Origin: Xiphophorus maculatus
Taxonomy: Eukaryota; Chordata; Actinopteri; Cyprinodontiformes; Poeciliidae
Length of the DNA: 64,000 nucleotides
Direction: 5' to 3'
Assembly: GCF_002775205.1 (NCBI RefSeq)
Contig: NC_036463.1
Span: 186,001-250,000 of the forward strand
The notes under the pieces are model-generated. The model had not been told where the DNA came from and searched no databases. It saw only the letters and a list, made by a program, of their open reading frames with translations. Each line of letters opens with the position of its first letter. Position 1 is the stretch's first letter. The position numbers and the translations under genes were made by a program. Positions 19,877-31,300 of the stretch are shown here, piece after piece.

Positions 19877-20044
19877 CCTCCCACCCCTCATAACTTTGGC
19901 AAATAAAGAGAAACCGTTTCAAAATTCTCTTTCAGTGTTTTGTGTGATAGTATGTTTGAGCCTCCAGAAATGAGCAAGTAGAAATTTCTTTTATCCAGTA
20001 ATCTGTCATATATTTAACATTAGAAGGGGATTTTTCAGAAAGTC

Positions 20045-20563
20045 TACCTTGGTGAAAAATAAATATACTAAGTATGTTCAATTTTAGTATACTTGAGCAT
20101 ACTTTAAGTCAGACTAATCATGAGTATACTTCAAGTTCACTTAGGATTACTTAACTTAAAGTGTGACATTTTGGAACAACTAATTTTGTGCTTAGTGTAT
20201 TTTAATAGTATTTAAATTGTATAATTTAAAGTGTACTAAGTGTACTTTCATGTACTTTTTTGAACAACTTAAGTTACACTTAATATACTTTAAGTATATT
20301 GCTTTTTATGAAATATAAACGTGCTTGATTAATATATTTTGAGTGTACTATTTTGGTGATTGAATTACATTTAAAATATATTTAGAATGTATTTTAAGTA
20401 TATTGACATTACAGATTTTATATATTAATAGTGTGCTTACAGTATGCTACAATTACACTTTTGGTTTATTATAATTGCTAATGAAGTACAATTTTAGTTA
20501 GTTAATGTCTTTTATTATTCTGCTTTGCCACTTTGTACATTACATGCTTCATACACACTACTT
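20045..20563 (+). repeat. AT-rich interspersed element (copy A)
   Basis: Starts TTGGTGAAAAATAAATATAC and carries many ACTTTAAGTATA-like words. From CATACTTTAAGTCAGACTAA onward it aligns collinearly with 37808-38262 up to TTACATGCTTC...ACACACTAC. Probable non-autonomous DNA transposon. Between it and the LINE, 20564-20660 may be host sequence belonging to the old ALG14 5' flank. Confidence 0.6.
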
Positions 20564-22819
20564 TTTTCAGCAGAACTGAAAAAGTAAAAATCCAGATTTG
20601 ATGTAAGTTGTCACTGAAGCAAACCACAGAGGGCGCAATGCAACAAAATTAATTAAATTCAGAAGAAGAAGTAATAGGTCGGTTCGGCGTGGGAGAGGCA
20701 AGGAGCGCGAGTTTGAACAGGAGGTTGGGGAAGCTTCGACGGAATACGATTAAAACGTTATCTGGCGAGTCATAAGTTGCATTTAAAGGTGGTTTTGGCA
20801 TAATCTGGATTGTGAGTGGATTAAGATGGCTAGTTGTAGTGAGGGGCTTTTGGAAGATGAAAATATGGACACAGGATGGTCTATAGCAGAAAATAGAAGA
20901 GGGGAGGGGGAAAAGATAAGGTTTAAAGGGACTAAGTGCTGGTAAAAGATCTCTTGAGGATGAGGAAGAAAGAGTTGAAATAAGAAAGAAAATAATGAAG
21001 ATTTTAAAGTCATATTAAAATTTAAGGCTGGACAGGATATGATTGGAGTAAGTCCTATCAGTTTGTCAAATGGATTAAAAAAGTTATTGGAGATGTAGAA
21101 CTAGCTAAAGTCTTAAGGGATGGAAGCCTATTTATCATTTGTAAAAATGCTGAGCAAAATAATAAGGCCCTAAAATTACAAATGGTGTGTAAAAAAGAAA
21201 TGCTGGAAAGAAAGGTAGTTGGGGAAGAAAGAGGAGTAAAAGGAGTAATATCAGGGATTCCTGTAGGAGAAACTTGGAGGAGCTAAAGAAAATAATGAAA
21301 GGAGGAGAGATTACAGGCTTTTAGGAGTGGGGAGAAAATGGACAGTACATCTACTACTGGATTTCAAAGATAGAGTTCTGCCTGATAAGGTGATGATTGG
21401 TTACATCAGCTTTAATGTAAGAGTTTATATTCCACCACCTCTCAGATGTTATAAGTGTCAAAGGTTTGGACAAACTGCGAACGTTTGTAAAGGGAAACAG
21501 ATGTGATAGGGGTGGAGGTGAACAGATGGAAATAATCCTGTAAAATGTAACTGTGGAGGAAATCATACTGCTGCATATGCAGGGTGCATGGTAAGAAAAG
21601 AGGCAGCTGAAATTCAAAAAGTTCAAACTGATAAAAGAATTACTTATGCTGAAGCAGTGAGAGAAGTGAAGAATAATGATAATGATCCAAAAACAAATTA
21701 TGAAAGGAAAAGAATTGCAGACAATAATCAGTGTAGCATTACATTGAAAAAATTGATTCCTTTTCTTGCATATATCATAAATTGCTCAGAATGAGCAAGA
21801 ACTAAAACTGAAAAAATAAAAATCATAGTAAAGGCAGCTACAAAGTTTTTTAATGCCAAAGATTTATCTTGGGAAAAAATCCATGATGAGCTAAGAGATG
21901 AGGAAGGATCATCTGAAGCTGAGGCTTCTCAAATCATCACATAATTCTAATATTACAATGAAACGCTCGCAGTCTAATAGCAAATGGTCAGGAATTTAAA
22001 GGCTCATTAATAATCTAAATACAAAACCAGATGCAATATGCATTCAAGAAACATGGTTCAAGCCGTCATTGCAGTTTAGTGTTCATGGTTACTCAATCTT
22101 ATGTAAAGACAGAATAAATGGGAATGGAGGAGGCTACCATATTTGTAAAGGAAATATAAAATTTATTCAGCTCCAAATAATATCAGATTTAGAAATTATT
22201 GCTGTAGAAATTTGGACAAATGATGGGAATGTTAAAATAATAAATTATTACAATCCTTGCAAACAATTAGAAAAGTTAAAACTTGAAACAATCCTAGAGC
22301 ACTGGAGAGGGAAAATAGTTTGGTGTGGGAACTTCAATGCACTTTATGGAGAGATCAAGATGATTATAATGGAGGGATTTTAGAAGAGATAATGAAGAAA
22401 AAGAATTGGTAATATTAATTAACGGGGTAGGCACTCGGGTAGACTTGGTAAGAGGTAAGGAATCGGCTATTGATTTGACCTTACTTTCTCAATCTTTTGC
22501 TGATAGTTGCAGCTGGAGAGTATTTAAAGAAAGTACAATGAGAGTGATCATTATCCAATTTTTGTCAGTATAGGAAATAACATGAAATAACATTACAGAG
22601 AAATATTGAATTATTTCATAATGATGAAGAGTGTAAGGATTTTATTAATATGAAGTTTTCTTTGTTAGAATTAAATAAAGCATTGAAGAATTCCAGTAAA
22701 TCGACTCCTGCTAATGATCAAATCAGTTATAGTATGTTAAATAATTTTAGTGATTTGAGTAAAGAAATATTATTAGAATTGTATAATAAGGTGTGGGAGG
22801 AAGGGATATTACCTGATAA

Positions 22820-23389
22820 ATGGAAAGAAGCCATTATTATTTATATTATAGTATTATAGTATATTATCATTATATCATCTGTAAATCTGGTAAAGATCCT
22901 AATTCAGCTGAAAGTTATAGACTCATAGCTCTAACATCATGTTTAGGTAAAATTATGGAAAAAAGGGTAAATAACAGATTAATTTATTTTTTAGAATCTA
23001 AGGAGCAGATTAAGTTTTATCAATTTGGATTTAGAAAAGGCAGAAGTACAATAGATCCTGCATTATGTCTGGAACATGAAATTAGACGGGCTCAGATTAA
23101 TAAGGAGAATTTAATAGCAGTCTTCCTGGATGTGGAAAAGGCTTATGACATGTTATGGACAGAAGGGCTGTTGATTAAAATAAAACAAATAGGTATAAGG
23201 GGTAAAATATATATATGGATAAAAACAAATTTAACTGAAAGAAATATTAGAGTAAAAATAGGTGGGGAAATAAGTTCAAAATATCAAGTTGAAAATGGTA
23301 GTATAATAAGTCCTATGCTATTTATTATAATGATTAATGATATTTTTAGTAGTATAGATAAATCTTTTGGTATCATTATTTGTAGGTGA
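22820..23389 (+). pseudogene. Reverse transcriptase segment of the I/Nimb-like LINE
   Basis: Longest open stretch of the element (about 190 codons). It carries RT blocks 1-4: SAESYRLIALTSCLGKIMEK, FGFRKGRSTIDPALCLEHEI, FLDVEKAYDMLW and SPMLFIIMINDIF. The catalytic FADD block is destroyed: the frame ends just where it should follow, and the continuing frame starts VSLFVGDGFI at 23367. This shows a frameshift at the active site. Confidence 0.7.
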
Positions 23390-24280
23390 TGGTTTTATTT
23401 TGAAGAGGGGGAAAAATACAAAATTTGTAAATAGGAAACTACAAGAGGCATTAAATAGTGTAGAAGCTTGGGCTTTAGAATGGAGTTTTAGATTCTCATC
23501 ATCCAAGTCTAAATTTGTTGTTTTTACAAATAGGAAATTAAATATTAATGTAAATCTCCAATTATATGGGGATGTTATAGAAAAGACAGATCAAATTAAA
23601 TATTTGGGTATCTGGTTTGATAGAAAAAACTTATCTGGAAGATACATGTAGATAAAATAGTTGAGAAAAGTAAAAAAAAAAAAAAAGTAAATATAATGAG
23701 ATGTTTGAGAGGCAAAGAATGGGCAGCAGATAGAAAAGCATTAAAGACAATTTATATTGAACTAGTTAGATCAGTTTTTGATTATAGTTGTATTTTATAC
23801 AATTCAGCTTCAAGTAGTTTATTAAAAAATAGATATAATACAATATCAGTCATTAAGACTTTGTTGTGGAGCCATGAAAACTACCCCAGTTTCAGCTCTA
23901 CAGGTTGAGATGGTGAGATGCCACTGGAGCTCAGGAGAGAACAAGTAGCCATAATTTATTGGACAAATATTAAAGGACAGAATGAAGTTCATCCTCCATA
24001 TGTAACTCTGCAACCTTGTCAAGAAAAAGAAAAGAAGCAAATAAATAGTTTTGGGTGGATAATAAATAAAGTAAAAGATGTAGGAATAGATAACTTTTTA
24101 ATTAGTCCTGTGGTTGTTATTCCTGTTATTCCATCATGGATCTTTGGACTGAAGTTGATTTAAACTTACTGAGAAAAGGGAGACAGTTAGAAAAAAAGGA
24201 GGTGGAAAGTTATATAAAAAGAGAATATTCAGAGTATTACAAATATATACAGATGCTTCTAAAATGTTAGATGGTAGAGT

Positions 24281-24775
24281 ATGGTAGAATTTGTAATTCC
24301 AGATTTAAATAGTATGAGAAGTATAAGAATAACAGATAAATTGACAGTGTACACAGGTGAATTAATGGCAATTTTAATGGCTTTAGAGTGGATTGAGGAA
24401 ACAAGAGAGAGGAAGGTTTTAATTTGTTCAGATTCAATAAGTATTAATAAATATTCTAGAGTTAAATTCAGAATCATGGCAAGATATTATATTGGATATA
24501 AGTCACTCAATATTTAGGATTAAAAATTATGGTTCTCATGTTAAACTTGTTTGGATTCCTGCCCACATTGGTGTAGTATAGTAGGAAATGAGTTGGCTGA
24601 TAGTTTTGCTAAGAGTGCTGCAAAAAAGAATATTGTTGATTTAAATATTAAAATAAGTAAAAATGAGGCAAAGAATATTATTAAAATTTATATCAAGAAG
24701 AATTGGCAAAACCAGTGGGATAGAGGAGGCAATGCTAGGTTTTATTATAGCATCCAAAAAAAGTTGGGGAATTAA
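24281..24775 (+). pseudogene. RNase H segment of the I/Nimb-like LINE
   Basis: Two frames encode IYTDASK-like remains, then LTVYTGELMAILMALEWIEE (catalytic Glu), VLICSDSISI (catalytic Asp), and WIPAHIG / GNELADSFAKSAAKK (the end motif). A frame break lies between 24517 and 24551. This domain is diagnostic for the I-group LINE assignment. Confidence 0.65.
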
Positions 24776-25237
24776 GGAAATGTAATAGAATTAAAAAAGA
24801 AGGTGATGTTACATCTAGAATAAGATTTGAACATACAGGATTAAATAGTACTCTTAAAATTATTAATAAACATAATACAGGTTGTTGTAACTATTGTGGA
24901 AAATTAGAAACAGTCCAACATATATTTTTTAGAATGTAATAAATATGTTCAGGAAAGAGAGGTGTTACTTAAAGATTTAAGTAGGAATAAAAATAAATTG
25001 GATATTTGGAAATTGTTTCAGAGATCATCTGGGGATGTAGATTTTAACAGTATTTTTAGTTTTCTAAGAAGAACGGGCAATATGGGGAGATTACAATAGG
25101 TAAATGTCTGATCCATACTCCAATCTGGAAGGTGGCGGTAATGCACCTAGAAGTTGTTTGCCAACCGCCATAAAGAAGAAGAAGAAGAAGAAGAAGTAAT
25201 ACCTTTTTGGTTTAAAACAGCTTCCGTAGTTTCTGTG

Positions 25238-25379
25238 ATGTTGCTTTTCGGACTTGTGTTCTCTCTGTTCCTGACAGCTTTATTATTTCTTCTTCGGGTT
25301 TATTTTGTCTTAAATTCGGGATCTAATCATCCGCCCAAAACCAGAAGCCATGTTGCTGTTCTGGTCGTTGCAGGATCAG
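25238..25379 (+). CDS. alg14: alg14 exon 1: start codon and membrane anchor
   Basis: Encodes [20 protein letters not shown] (signal-anchor helix), then [11 protein letters not shown]. The donor splits a Gly codon (gga tca g|gtaag). Only about 36 host bases separate the ATG from the target duplication of the upstream LINE. Confidence 0.93.
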
Positions 25380-28300
25380 GTAAGATTCAACATGGAGGCA
25401 GAGTCGCACTGCAGGCAGGCAGTTGGTCAGAGACGCAGCCTCTTCTGCCTCACACCACCATGTCTAACCAGGTCAGGCCAGCTGTCCTGTGTTCACTTTA
25501 GTGACGGATCGTCAGTAAAAAGAATCTGGTGATCAAGGCTCCCTGGGTGATGCAGCTGCATGTTGATTTAGTTTCTCTTCCTGTTTGTTTGCTCTTCGTG
25601 TTTCTAGGTGGTCACACCACAGAGATCATGCGGTTGATGGAGAGCCTCTCTGCTGCCTACACACCTCGACACTACGTGATCGCTGACACTGACAAGATGA
25701 GTGAGGAGAAAATTGTCGCCTTTGAAAGTTCTAAACCACAGTCGCACACTGACGTCCAGGTAAAGGCATTGACGTGTCGACTGTACTGTAGCAGGAAGAA
25801 CCAGAGCAGCTGTTGAAACCTATCGTTGAAACCAAAAGTTCACTGAATGAAAAGACATCTTATTTTCTCACTGTCTGAAGTTAAATCAGAGGGAACTTCT
25901 CGTTTTAGATCAGTTCGAATTACCTGAAAGATTTATGTACTAAATGCCACAATGAGAGCGAGCGAGAGAGAATATGTCAAGGATTTTCTTTAATTAACGA
26001 CTTCAAAATCAGAGGCTTAAGTACAGAATGATTACTATTTCTGTAAACAATGACCGAAAACCCAGATAATGACATCATGGGTTTGCAAACTTTTGATTGA
26101 CTGACAGAGTTAATTGGAGGTAGATCTGGAAAACCCTGCTTTCTGTGACATCATCCTTTCATCCTTTCATATGCTCAGAAATTAGTCAAAATATCAGGAA
26201 GATAATTGTGGAGCTTCACCAGTCTAGTTCAGCCTTGAGAACAATTTCTACATGCTCAAAACGTACTACCTTCATCTGCTCAAACAGTTATGCAAGTATA
26301 GACATGATGGGAAAGTCCAAACATCATAATGCTCAGGAATTAGATGGGTTCTGGTCCAAAATGTGCAGATTATATATAACATAGTATTTTTCAGACAGTC
26401 TTCATGATGGCATTGTTGAGCAATCTGATGGCCAGTGGGAGACAACTATTTCTGAGCCTGGCTGTTCCTCAGCGGATGCTACAGACTCTCCTGCCAGACG
26501 GCAACCAGATGAACAGACCATGGAGAGGATGGGTGGAATCAGAGAGGATCTGGTTTGCTCTGGCTACGCAGCGACTGTGTGCAATGTTCTGGATAGGGAG
26601 GAGTGGAGTTCCAATGAAACTCTCCGCTGTCTTTACCTGTCTTCGCAGAGATTTCCAGTCTGAGGCCTTGCGGCTTCCAGACCAGATGGAGATACTGCTG
26701 GTCAGCAGACTCTCAATGGTTCCTCTGTAGAAGGTGGAGAGGATGGGGGGGGGGGAGGGAAGCTCTTCTCACCCGTCACTGAAAGTGCAGGTGCTGCTGT
26801 GCCTTTTTCACCAGTGAAGTGATATGAGTTGTCCAGCCAAGGTTGTCTGTAATGTGAACCCCCAGGAACTTAATGCTGCTGACAGTCTCCACTGCTTTAG
26901 GTCTCCACTACCTATATAGGTGGAATACATGCACACATGTTCATGACATACTTTGATTAAATTAATTTCTCTTAGAACTCAAAAATAAAACACAAAAGTT
27001 TTATTTTGACCTCATCTGACCACATAACTTTCTCCCATGACTCCTCTGGATCATCCAAATGGTTCAGGGTAAACTTAAGACATGTGCTGATTTAAGCAGG
27101 GGAACCTTTTGTGTCATGCATGATTTTAAACCATGACTTAGCTAAATATTAATGTATGACCCACAGTAAGCTTGGAAAGCAGCACAAAATTGCCTGCACT
27201 CAGCCGGATTAGTATGATGGTAAGAAAGCTAAGCAAATAATCCAAAAATAAGTAAAGTCTTTGGGCTAGCGGTGGAAGAGGCTGGGTTCTGCTCTCACTG
27301 TTGAACCGCCGCGGCGACGCGCTACTGAGACATAATATTTCCAACGTAGCGCAGTTCCCACTCCACCAAACAGTAATCTCTTACATTGAACACCTGCTTA
27401 AAGCTGCAGCATGTAACTTAGAAATTAGTTTTTACATATGAATTAAAACTTTTGCTATGTCCTAACGTACATCTTTTGGGTCGGGAGGGGTGTTGGTGAC
27501 CATCTCCAGCTGTCATTGGGCGAGAGGCGAGGTACACCCTGGACAGGTCGCCCGTCCATCATGGGATAGATGATCTGTGAAAAAAATTGAGCTCCTCTGC
27601 TTTCTCCCTGTATTCTGCAGAATTACACCACTAGATCAGAGTCAGCATAAAACGTAGAATTTTGATTTAGTAACTAAGGATTGTTTATTTTGATGCAACC
27701 TACATTTGACTCTAAATGAATGTTTCCTTTTTTATTTTATATAGGCAGTGTTGTGATATTTATTTGACTTTATGTATATTTTAGTGTGAAAGTCTAACTA
27801 TTAAATAGTAACGTTCAAAAAACATTTGACTGAGCGTTTGTCAATATTAGCTGATTTTATGGTTTCGTTTTGCCAGATTACATAGCAGCATTTATACCTA
27901 AAGCAAAAAACGAACAGCCAATCCATGTGATCAGTATCAGTGATCGACAGTGATCGACCCTCATGGGTGATCGGAATTCTCAGTAATAAACTTGATTGGA
28001 GCATTCCTAAACAGGACTGATTGTTTTTGCCAATACTTATTCTTTGCTCTTTTGTTATAATGTGTAGCCAGAGCAACAAGGTGGTTTACAACAGGGAGCA
28101 GCTGCCTTACATAGCATAAAATCAAGAAAATTATGGGCAACCCTGACCATCCTCTTTATGAAACTGCCTTTAAAAAAATCAGTGGAAGGCTTCTTCAAAC
28201 TGTTGTAATACAGACTGTTGTTGCTACAGGACATCCTTCCTATCAATCAATCAATTAATTAATCAATCAGTCAAATTTTATTTGTATAGCACATTTCAGC

Positions 28301-31300
28301 AACAAGGCATTTCAAAGAGCTTTACATCATAACAGACACAAAGTCATGCAACATAGAATCAACAATCAAAACATGACATTAAGTCAAGTTCCATCATTAA
28401 ATTCTTAAAACCAACTCTGAACGGCTGGGTTTTCAGTCGAGATTTAAAGGAAGTCAGTGTTTCAGCTGTTTTACAGTTTTCTGGAAGTTTGTTCCAGATT
28501 TGTGGTGCATAGAAGCTGAATGGTGCTTCTCCTTGTTTGGTTCTGGAAATGCAGACCAGAACCGGAAGACCTGAGAGGTCTGGAAGGTTGATACAACAAC
28601 AGCAGATCTTGAATGTATTGTGGTGCTAAGCCGTTCAGTGATTTATAAACTAACAACAGTATTTTAAAGTCTATTCTCTGAGCTACAGGGAGCCAGTGGA
28701 GGGACTTTAAAACTGGTGTTATGTGCTCTATCTTCCTGGTTTTAGTGAGAACGCGAGCAGCAGCATTCTGGATCAGCTGCAGCTGGAGGATGGTTTTGTT
28801 TTTTAGACAGACCTGTAAAGACACTGTTGCAATAATCAATGCGACTAAAGATAAACACATGGAGGAGTTTCTCTAGATCTCGCTGAGACATTCGTCCTCT
28901 GATCCTGACCACAGCACTGCTAAAGCATATGTCCAAAAATCTACAATAGAACATCTATCACCTGATGTTCTTCAGGTGATAGAAGGCCGACTTTGTAACT
29001 GTCTTTATGTGGCTCTGGAGGTTCAGGTCAGAGTCCATAACTACTCCCAGGTTTCGGGCTGATCGCTGGTTTTTAGTTGTAATAACTGAAGCTGTGCATT
29101 GACTCTAGATCGTTCCTCTTTAGGTCCAAAGATGATAACTTCAGTTTTGTTTCTGTTCAGCTGGAGAAAGTTTTGGCACATCCACACATTTATCTGTTCT
29201 AAGCATCTGTTCAGTGATTGGATGAGTTCAGAGTCACCTGGTGACATCGTAATGTAGAGCAGTGAATCATCTGCATAGTTATGGTAGCTAATATTATTTT
29301 CTGTTATAACCTGAGCTAGTGTCCTCTGCCATGACCATCTACAATAACTCTTTAATTAAATGAGTTGTAAGATTTAATTTTCCTCTGGGATTAAAAAATA
29401 GTTTTGAATTGAATTTGAATTTAATAAATTGCATTATGAGGAAAGAACAATATATAAAAATATTGAAGCAACATCTAAAGACATCAGCCAGGAGTTAAAG
29501 CTCAGGGTCATCGGAGTCTGCCAGATGGACAATGACCCTCCGCAAACAACCAGAGTATAAAGCGGCTCAAGAACAAGTTAATGTTTTCAACTCAGTCCTA
29601 TGGAGAATGTGGGCAACTCTGGAAAGATTTGTGAGATTGAGGCACCTAAAAACCTGATGGAGTTATGCCAGTTCCATAAGGAGTAATGGGCCAGAACGAC
29701 AGCAAACTATTGTGAAAACCTTGTGGAAGGAAACACAAAAGGTTTTGCCCAAACCATCCAGTTCAAAGGCAGTTCTGCCACATACTTATCAAATGTACAT
29801 AAACATTAATAAATAAATAAATCATTGACATATTCCTTCTCTCATTATTGTGGCATTGAGCAAATGAAAATAACTTTGGTGATTCTGACGTAAAACAAAA
29901 GATTTGGTCTGATTTAACTTCAGATGGTGAGAAAAAATGTTGTCTTTTAATATGTTGTATCTAAGATTATGGTTTCAAACCTCTATTCGCAGCACAGTTA
30001 ATTGATGTTGATTGGGAAAATGTCCTTAAGAGATTCCATTATTCATGATAAAAATAATCATTTACTTATGTGGTCAATAACCTTTCCTAAACTTCAAAGA
30101 TCCTCCTGGTTCCTCAAAAGACCATACTAGCTAATCATAAATAGAAACATGGATGACTGAATTCAATTGCTATCAAAAATCATCGTTCCAAATAAAAGAC
30201 AGGGCCGGAGAGCAATGGGAGAAGCCAAATATGACCAAGAATGCACCCAGAGGACTAAAAAAATGTTCCTGAACACAGAACAGTTACGTCTGTGTCCCAC
30301 ACTGATCTGACACATTTTACTGCTTTCCATTTACAGAAAGGCAAATAATGGAGAAGTTTGAAGAGAGTCACTTGCCTCTCACTGGTCTGTATTCTTAGTA
30401 CTAAGATCAGTCAGCTCAGGCATTCCTGATGAGGCAGGTGGAGGTCACCAGACAGGAGCAAATGAACAAACATGGAAATCCATGTTGAGATGATGGATTG
30501 CAGGTCAATAAAGCGTAAAAGTATGGAGGTCACACATAAGATGACGGTGAAAAAAGACCATCAAACATCATTTCTTATCTGGGAAATGTGGTCATTCGCT
30601 TCAAAGAGTTGGGGAGGATACAACAAGTGTTTTAACTCTGGCTTAAGAGGAATATCTCCAAAAGCAACACATTGGGCCTGATCAAAGTCCCTGACAACTC
30701 TCAGTCTGGAAGCAGGGCTGCAGCGTACACAATATCACCTCCTTTTCTCACTCTCCCATATGTGCTTTCATCACTCTGTGATTTTTAGCATTTTGGGAAA
30801 TATTATTTGTGCTCTATGAGATTCTGCTGCCATGAGACTCCAACTGGTGTATTGGCATGAACAATTTATGTTCCTAACAATTTGAACACATTAGCCAACA
30901 ATTATAGCACTAAATAATTCTTTGGAACATGAGCACATTGATTTTGCTATGATGATATATTTTGCAGCTCTAGGGTTTTAAAACTATTTTCCAGAAGGTG
31001 TGCATCCTGTTACATCTGTTGTAAAATGAATGCAACATTTCATAAAAACAATATCCTACCTAGTCTAACATGGTGGTCATAGCGTGGTGGTATACGATTG
31101 TTTTACTGCTTCAGGACCTGAATGACTTGTTGATGGAAACATGATCTCTGCTCTATAGCAGATAATGTCCCACCATCAATTTCTATTGCAGGACAATGAT
31201 CTGGAGCACACTTGGAAGTCCATCGCTGATTGGTTCAGAAAACAAAATAAAAAGTTGGGATTCCCCTAGTTAACGTCTGAATTTACGGATTAAAATGTTG

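Larger units (their letters stand above)
20677..25185 (+). mobile_element. Near full-length LINE, I/Nimb-like with RNase H, decayed, 16-bp target duplication
   Basis: AGAAGAAGAAGTAATA flanks the element (20661-20676 and 25186-25201), and the 3' end is a short (AAG)n tail. Contents in order: 5' region GGTCGGTTCGGCGTGG; ORF1 remains with a zinc knuckle CYKCQRFGQTANVC (about 21442-21484); endonuclease pieces (AICIQETWFK, VWCGNFNALYG, AIDLTLLSQ); reverse transcriptase (QFGFRKGRSTIDPA, AVFLDVEKAYDMLW, NGSIISPMLFIIMINDIF, 22990-23389); C-terminal linker; RNase H (TGELMAILMALEW, ICSDS, GNELADSFAK); and a terminal CNYCGKLETVQHIFF knuckle. Many stops and frame shifts make it inactive. The RNase H domain points to the I group rather than L1, L2 or RTE. 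It ends 36 bp before the ALG14 ATG. Confidence 0.85.

Noticed and set aside
25154..25237. Upstream in-frame ATG that would lengthen ALG14 by 28 residues
   Set aside because: It lies in the LINE's 3' end and (AAG)n tail and would put a Glu-rich run before the membrane anchor; the ATG at 25238 gives the family length.
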